NCBI GenBank assembly: GCA_934463425.1
Contig: CAKSJP010000031.1
Location: forward strand, 1 to 17,657
DNA length: 17,657 nucleotides
Reading direction: 5' to 3'
From: an uncultured Ruminococcus sp.
GTDB lineage: Bacteria > Bacillota > Clostridia > Oscillospirales > Ruminococcaceae
In this document: positions 13,124-17,657 of the stretch, one piece after another
Numbering within the stretch: position 1 is the first letter of the stretch
Layout of the letters: every line of letters begins with the position of its first letter
Notes under the pieces: model-generated
Told to the model about the DNA's origin: nothing
Database searches by the model: none
The model's input: only the letters and a program-made list of their open reading frames with translations
Made by a program: the position numbers and the translations under genes

Positions 13124-14722
13124 ATGGCTGACTTTGAAAACAAAAACAACACACAATGGAATGGAAACAATGCAGCGCAGAATGACGCGGCATCTGTAAA
13201 TACCAACGGTGCAAACGGCGCAGCAGATCCGTATGCATACCAGAACGGCTATTACCGCAATACCACACCGCATCAGGATGAGGCAGTGCACAGCGGCAGT
13301 GCTTATGCCGGCAGCAGTGCTAACGGCAGCGCATACAATGCTTCCGGCAGCGCACCGCAGACACCGCCCACCGGAAACGGCAGCGGCAATAACGGCGGCT
13401 ATACCTATGTGAACTACTACACCAACCCCAACGGCGGCGATCCCAACCAGAAGCCAAAGAAAAAGCATACCGGACTGAAGGTCGCAGCTTTTGTTCTGGC
13501 GATGGTTCTGGTTTCCGGCGGTTCGATCGGTGTGTATGAGAGCATTCGCTCCTCCTCAGCAGACAACGGCAGTTCCATTGTGGCAAGCAATGAGACCTCC
13601 GCTGCGGACAGCAAGAACGATTCCAGCAGCAATGCTTCCAATCAAAAATCGGATTCCGGTCAAAGCTGGATCCAGCTGGCTTCTACCAATGGTTCCATGT
13701 CGGTGGCAGATATTGTAAAGAAGGTAACACCGTCGGTTGTCGGCGTACAGTCCACCTTCACTTCCTCTGCAAACGGCAATACCAATAACAGCTACGGCGG
13801 CTTCTTTGGCTATGGCAATGGACAGAGCGGCAGCGGCTCACAGGGTATGACCGGTGTCGGTACAGGTATCATCATGTCCAAGGATGGCTATATTGTAACC
13901 AACGCCCATGTGATCTATGATGACGAATACGGCTATGGGGAAGCTTCTTCCGTATCCGTTCAGATGTCGGATGAAGAGACCACCTATGATGCGAGAGTCG
14001 TGGCTTACGATAAAGAGGCGGATATTGCGGTGCTGAAAATCGACGCAGACAACCTGACTGCCGCAGAATTTGGCGACAGCAGCAGCTGTGAAGTGGGCGA
14101 GATGGTAGTTGCCATCGGCAACCCGCTGGGACTCCAGTTCCAGAACACCGTTACCTGCGGCATCATCTCTGCACTGGATCGTAAGGTTACTATCAATGAT
14201 AATACCATGACACTGATCCAGACCGACACGGCCATCAACAACGGTAACTCCGGCGGCCCGCTGATCAACAGCTCCGGTCAGGTCATCGGCATCAACTCTG
14301 CAAAGATGTCCAGCACCTATTCCGGTGAGGCAACTGTCGAGGGTATCGGCTTTGCGATCCCGATGTCAGAGGCAAAAAGCATTGTAGACGATTTGATCAA
14401 CTATGGCTATGTGACCGGCCGTCCGCAGCTTGGCATTTCCTGCCAGGATGTGACAGAGGCAGTTTCACAGGCTTATAATATTCCGGTAGGTGCTTATATT
14501 TTCAGCGTAACTGACGGCGGCGCTGCAGATCAGGCAGGCCTGCAGCCGGGCGATGTTATCACCGGCATCCAGGATCAGACTATCACAACTACCGAAGAAC
14601 TGAACGCAGTGAAGAACCAGTATAAGGCTGGGGATACCATTACACTGACCTATGTCCGTGCCGGCGAGACCAAAAAGGTGGACGTTACACTGGCAGAGGT
14701 GCAGAAAACAGAGAGCAACTAA
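13124..14722 (+). CDS. htrA: HtrA/DegP-family serine protease, membrane-anchored, PDZ domain
   Basis: Degrades or refolds misfolded exported proteins on the outer face of the membrane. The 532-residue protein has a long cytosolic N-terminus (about 1-116) rich in Asn, Gly, Ser and Ala, then a basic KPKKKHTGLK stretch. A membrane helix (about 118-137) and a Ser/Asn linker to about 190 follow. The trypsin-like domain has the catalytic triad His262 (VTNAHV), Asp300 (EADIAVLKI) and Ser376 (GNSGGPL). One PDZ domain spans about 433-525 (LGISCQDV, GLQPGDVI). AAAGGA is 9 nt before the ATG. The low-complexity cytosolic tail is much longer than in Bacillus HtrA. It is a single-gene unit with an operator-like repeat upstream, consistent with envelope-stress control. 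Confidence 0.95.
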   Translation: MADFENKNNTQWNGNNAAQNDAASVNTNGANGAADPYAYQNGYYRNTTPHQDEAVHSGSAYAGSSANGSAYNASGSAPQTPPTGNGSGNNGGYTYVNYYTNPNGGDPNQKPKKKHTGLKVAAFVLAMVLVSGGSIGVYESIRSSSADNGSSIVASNETSAADSKNDSSSNASNQKSDSGQSWIQLASTNGSMSVADIVKKVTPSVVGVQSTFTSSANGNTNNSYGGFFGYGNGQSGSGSQGMTGVGTGIIMSKDGYIVTNAHVIYDDEYGYGEASSVSVQMSDEETTYDARVVAYDKEADIAVLKIDADNLTAAEFGDSSSCEVGEMVVAIGNPLGLQFQNTVTCGIISALDRKVTINDNTMTLIQTDTAINNGNSGGPLINSSGQVIGINSAKMSSTYSGEATVEGIGFAIPMSEAKSIVDDLINYGYVTGRPQLGISCQDVTEAVSQAYNIPVGAYIFSVTDGGAADQAGLQPGDVITGIQDQTITTTEELNAVKNQYKAGDTITLTYVRAGETKKVDVTLAEVQKTESN

Positions 14723-15079
14723 TGAGAGCATATTTTGAGATGATAAACAGGCTCTGAGAAGGTGCTGCATCACTGCACTATTTTTTCCTTGACATTTTGT
14801 TTTTTCATACATTCTCCTTATTATTTTTCGGGAAGGCGTCCGGCAGATCTTGTCGGGCGTTTTTCTTTTGCCTGGGAAAAGCGGAAATAGCTTCCACGCA
14901 GCTTTTTGCAGACACACGCAGGATTTTCACATGGTTTCCATAAAGATATGCAATAATAGGAACATAGAAAAACAGAGACCACGCTTTGGGGAATTGGGTA
15001 TCACACGGGAATTTGAGGAGTTTTGAAAATGACGAAGAAGCACCCTGGGGTATCAAGTACAAAAAGGAGCGTGTGCAGC
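14723..15079. other. Spacer between htrA and the beta-helix lipoprotein gene
   Basis: The first part holds a weak hairpin with GTGC/GCAC ends (14762-14778) followed by TATTTTTT, and then a stronger terminator at 14837-14868. From 14870 to 15010 I see no gene and no convincing promoter; AT-rich elements near 14930-14965 could hold a weak one. A second ribosome binding site (GAGGAG, 15015-15020) with an ATG at 15029 is in frame with the lipoprotein gene. Confidence 0.6.
14837..14868 (+). terminator. Intrinsic terminator downstream of htrA
   Basis: CGTCCGGCA (14837-14845) pairs with TGTCGGGCG (14851-14859) with two wobble pairs and a GATCT loop. It is followed by five T, a C and four more T residues. 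Confidence 0.8.
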
Positions 15080-17470
15080 ATGCAAAAGAAAATATTTGCC
15101 TGGGCGATGAGCATGGCGGTAGCAGCCATGATTACCTGTTCCGGATGTGCGCAGAGCGGCACGTCCACTGCCGATACTGCAAACGGCACAGCCCAGACCA
15201 CTACTCTGGATGAGACGGAAAACAATGTCAGCGGACAGAGCCTGTCTGCGATCCAGTCCGGCACAGCCGGCGTGACCACCGACGAGGATGACCTTTGCGA
15301 CAGCTATGACAGCTTCGATGCAGAGATCGCACTGGAGGATGACAACACAAAAGTCACCGGAAACCAAAAGGCGGTTTCTGTCAAGAATAACCGTGTTACC
15401 ATTTCCAAAGGCGGCATCTATCGGATCAGCGGCAAGCTGACCAAGGGGCAGATCGTCGTCACCGGTTCGGAAAAGGTGAAGCTCTATCTGGACGGCGCGG
15501 AGATCACCAGCACATCCGGTCCGGCACTGGTGTGCACCAATGAAAAGCGCACCATCCTGACGCTGGCGAAAGACACGGAAAATGTCCTGGCAGACAGCGC
15601 CGATAACGACGAGACTACCGAGGACGGGAACAATATTGCTGCCTGCGCCCTGTTCGCACAGGATAAGCTGACCATCAACGGCAGCGGCAGCCTCACCGTC
15701 ACCGGAAACAGCGCGGACGGCATTGTCTGCAGGGATGATCTGAAGCTGGTGGGCGGCGCGATCACTGTGGATGCGCCGGAGGATGGCGTAAAGGGGAAGG
15801 ACTGCGTGGCAATGTTCGGCGCAGATCTGACCGTCACCGCCGGAAATGACGGCATCAAGTCCACGGAGAGCACCGATGCGGCAAAGGGCTTTCTCCAGCT
15901 GGAGCAGGGCAGCGCGGCAGTCACCGCCGGCGGCGATTGTCTCCAGGCAGAGTCTCTCGTCTGGGTGACCGGCGGAAGCTATACCCTCACCAGTAAGGGC
16001 ACAGCCACAGACGCAGAAACCGGAGATGCCAACAGCTGCAAGGGCATTCACTGCGGCGGTGATGTGGAGATCTCCGGCGGCACGCTGACCATCGATGCGC
16101 CGGAGGACGGCATGAACTGTAACGGCGCAATGGAGATCCGGGACGGCGATGTGACCGTATCCAGTGCCGAGGACGGCATTCAGGCAGACGGCGACCTCAC
16201 CATCTCCGGCGGAACGGTCTCTGTGACCACCACCGGCGAAGTGGCAGCTTCTGCACAGGACGATTTTCAGCCCGGAAACTTCGGCGGCGAGATGCCCTCC
16301 GGTGATGCACCCTCCGGGAATCCGCCGGAGCTGCCGGACGGTGAGACCTTCGGCGGCGGAAACGCACCGGGCGGCAATCCGCCCGGAAACAACCAGAATA
16401 ACGCTTCTGACAGCGGCGCAAACGTCAGCGATGCCAGCGTGATCCAGGCGGCAGCCATGGAGACCGCGGCGCAGACCATGAACGCAGCAGAGACAGAAGC
16501 GAAAGATAACAGCCAGAGCACAGATACCACAGCTGCGGCGGCAGACGACGCTTCCAGCAAGGGCATCAAGTGCGGCGGTGATCTGGTGCTCAGCGGCGGC
16601 AGCTGCACCATTACTTCTACAGACCACGCCGTCCACGCTGCCGGAACGGCAGTGCTCTCCGGCACGGCGCTGGACATCACCTCGGACAATAAGGGCATCA
16701 GCAGCCACGGCGACCTCACCATTTCAGACGGCACGATCACCATCCGCAGCTGCACCGAGGGCATCGAGTCCAAGGCGGAAATGACCATCAGCGGCGGCGA
16801 GACCCGCATTCTGAACGCCGCCGACGACGGACTGAATACCGGCGGTACAGACAGCAGCACACACGCCATGACCATTTCCGGCGGCTATGTTTACATCAAC
16901 GCGTCCGGCGACGGCATGGACTCGAACGGCACATGGGCAATGACCGGCGGCACACTGCTGGTATGCGGCCCGACCAGCGGCGGAGACGGTTCGCTGGATG
17001 CCAACGGCGATATGACCTATACCGGCGGCACGCTGCTGGCACTGTCCAGCCGGGGCATGATGGAATATCCGGAGAGCGGCTGTCTCATCGCCACCAACTG
17101 TGACGCGGCGGCAGGCGACCAGATCAGCATTGTGGACAAGGACGGTACGGTTCTTGTGACGCTCCAGTCTCCGAAGGCAGTCTCTGACGTGATCTATGGC
17201 ATCGGTGACGGCGACGCGTCCGATTATACCATTGTCACCGGCGGCACATATTCCGGAACGCTGAACGATGACGGCTATGCCGAGGGCGGCACGGTCAGCG
17301 GCGGCACAGAGGTGACCGCAAACGGCGGCACAGGCAGCATGAACGGCGGACAGCCCGGCGATGCACCCGCAGGGCAGCCTGGCGGCGGACAGGGCACACC
17401 GCCCGGCGGATTCAGCGGCGGCACACCGCCGGAAATGCCCGGACAGAACAACAGCACATCCAATTCCTGA
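15080..17470 (+). CDS. Lipoprotein with Cthe_2159-like beta-helix carbohydrate-binding domain
   Basis: The 796-residue protein starts MQKKIFAWAMSMAVAAMITCSGC, a lipoprotein signal with the lipid-carrying Cys at about residue 23, so it should sit on the outer face of the membrane. From about residue 70 it has the pattern of the Cthe_2159-type family (DUF4353), parallel beta-helix proteins that bind cellulose and acidic sugars: short repeats of DGI/KGI, L-x-I-x-GG and T-V-T. Coils run to about 394. A Gly/Pro/Asn-rich stretch (394-447) and an Ala/Thr/Asp-rich stretch (about 448-492) follow, then coils resume with KGIKCGGDLVLSGG (494) to about 730. The tail (747-796) is again Gly/Pro-rich. The ATG at 15080 has AAGGAG 10 nt upstream and gives a compact signal. 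The in-frame ATG at 15029 also has a GAGGAG site but would add 17 residues that spoil the signal. Confidence 0.88.
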   Translation: MQKKIFAWAMSMAVAAMITCSGCAQSGTSTADTANGTAQTTTLDETENNVSGQSLSAIQSGTAGVTTDEDDLCDSYDSFDAEIALEDDNTKVTGNQKAVSVKNNRVTISKGGIYRISGKLTKGQIVVTGSEKVKLYLDGAEITSTSGPALVCTNEKRTILTLAKDTENVLADSADNDETTEDGNNIAACALFAQDKLTINGSGSLTVTGNSADGIVCRDDLKLVGGAITVDAPEDGVKGKDCVAMFGADLTVTAGNDGIKSTESTDAAKGFLQLEQGSAAVTAGGDCLQAESLVWVTGGSYTLTSKGTATDAETGDANSCKGIHCGGDVEISGGTLTIDAPEDGMNCNGAMEIRDGDVTVSSAEDGIQADGDLTISGGTVSVTTTGEVAASAQDDFQPGNFGGEMPSGDAPSGNPPELPDGETFGGGNAPGGNPPGNNQNNASDSGANVSDASVIQAAAMETAAQTMNAAETEAKDNSQSTDTTAAAADDASSKGIKCGGDLVLSGGSCTITSTDHAVHAAGTAVLSGTALDITSDNKGISSHGDLTISDGTITIRSCTEGIESKAEMTISGGETRILNAADDGLNTGGTDSSTHAMTISGGYVYINASGDGMDSNGTWAMTGGTLLVCGPTSGGDGSLDANGDMTYTGGTLLALSSRGMMEYPESGCLIATNCDAAAGDQISIVDKDGTVLVTLQSPKAVSDVIYGIGDGDASDYTIVTGGTYSGTLNDDGYAEGGTVSGGTEVTANGGTGSMNGGQPGDAPAGQPGGGQGTPPGGFSGGTPPEMPGQNNSTSNS

Positions 17471-17498
17471 ACGTAATTTTCAAGGACAGCGCCGCACA

Positions 17499-17538
17499 AA
17501 GGCAATACCGCACAAAGTCCGCCTGACGGCTTTGCATG
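17499..17538. repeat. Imperfect 40-bp intergenic repeat, copy 1
   Basis: Begins with AAGGCAATACCGCACAAAG and ends with CTTTGCATG. CAAAG and CTTTG inside the unit form a hairpin with a CCG/CGG inner helix. It is 34 of 40 identical to the copy at 17581-17620. A third partial core, GCCGCACAAAGG, abuts it at 17491-17502. Confidence 0.8.
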
Positions 17539-17580
17539 AGACTTTTCCGGATACAGCGTATGCCGGTACATCTTATGCAT

Positions 17581-17620
17581 AAGGCAATACCGCACAAAGA
17601 GCGTCTGGCGACTTTGCACG
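17581..17620. repeat. Imperfect 40-bp intergenic repeat, copy 2
   Basis: Shares the first 19 bases exactly with copy 1, and has its own CAAAG/CTTTG hairpin with a changed inner part (CG/CG). A perfect 12-bp palindrome, CTTATGCATAAG (17572-17583), overlaps its left end. The sequence from 17621 to the right edge shows nothing further. Confidence 0.8.
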
Positions 17621-17657
17621 CCATCTGCTTGCAAATTTCCCGTCATATTTCACAAAA

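Noticed and set aside
15029..15079. Upstream start for the lipoprotein gene at the ATG at 15029
   Set aside because: It has a GAGGAG site, but the extra 17 residues are hydrophilic and push the lipoprotein signal away from the N-terminus. The ATG at 15080 has its own AAGGAG and gives a normal signal. The choice is not fully certain.
15053..16708. A 551-residue minus-strand ORF opposite the beta-helix lipoprotein gene
   Set aside because: It mirrors a repetitive high-GC gene; its His, Cys and Ala-rich content follows from the complementary codons.

Overview
The window looks like chromosomal DNA of a Gram-positive, low-to-mid GC gut or rumen Clostridia, most likely a cellulolytic Ruminococcus-type member of the Oscillospiraceae. 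The main evidence is a secreted protein with a complete type I dockerin (two intact calcium-binding loops), a large lipoprotein of the Cthe_2159-like beta-helix carbohydrate-binding type, strong AGGAGG-type ribosome binding sites, and near-consensus sigma-A promoters with 17-bp spacers in front of most transcription units. The family assignment is inference; no rRNA or other phylogenetic marker is present.

Layout. 1-1396 (minus): ung, and directly after it an unrecognised ORF that runs off the left edge. 1591-4110 (plus): promoter, secD, secF. 4274-6058 (plus): promoter, a sugar phosphate isomerase/epimerase-like TIM barrel protein, nrdR, and a small DUF4870-like membrane protein. 6060-6583 (minus): a convergent DUF4830-like membrane-anchored protein. 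6661-7416 (plus): a RsuA-family pseudouridine synthase. 7456-8760 (plus): a stand-alone MsmX/UgpC-type sugar ABC ATPase with its own promoter and a strong terminator. 8761-9263: a possible small RNA unit on the plus strand and two tandem serine tRNAs (TGA, then GCT) on the minus strand, driven by a consensus promoter. 9401-11062 (plus): promoter, yjbQ, a SIR2 deacylase and dtd in one tight operon. 11063-11620: a 558-bp region with no protein gene, holding a cluster of DnaA-box-like nonamers, a complete promoter-RNA-terminator unit for a structured RNA of about 190 nt, and the promoter of the next gene. 11621-12928 (plus): an SGNH-fold protein that has lost its catalytic residues, fused to a dockerin. 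13008-14722 (plus): an HtrA protease with an operator-like tandem repeat and a structured leader. 15080-17470 (plus): the beta-helix lipoprotein, followed by imperfect 40-bp palindromic repeats up to the right edge.

How the parts work together. Most genes are housekeeping: DNA repair, Sec export, dNTP control, rRNA modification, tRNA supply and D-aminoacyl-tRNA proofreading. A second theme is the cell envelope and polysaccharide use: SecDF export, HtrA quality control of exported proteins, a shared sugar-uptake ATPase, a dockerin protein for the cellulosome, and a surface carbohydrate-binding lipoprotein. The parts most worth following up are the independent structured RNA at about 11304-11498, the regulatory region of htrA, and the catalytically degenerate SGNH-dockerin protein.
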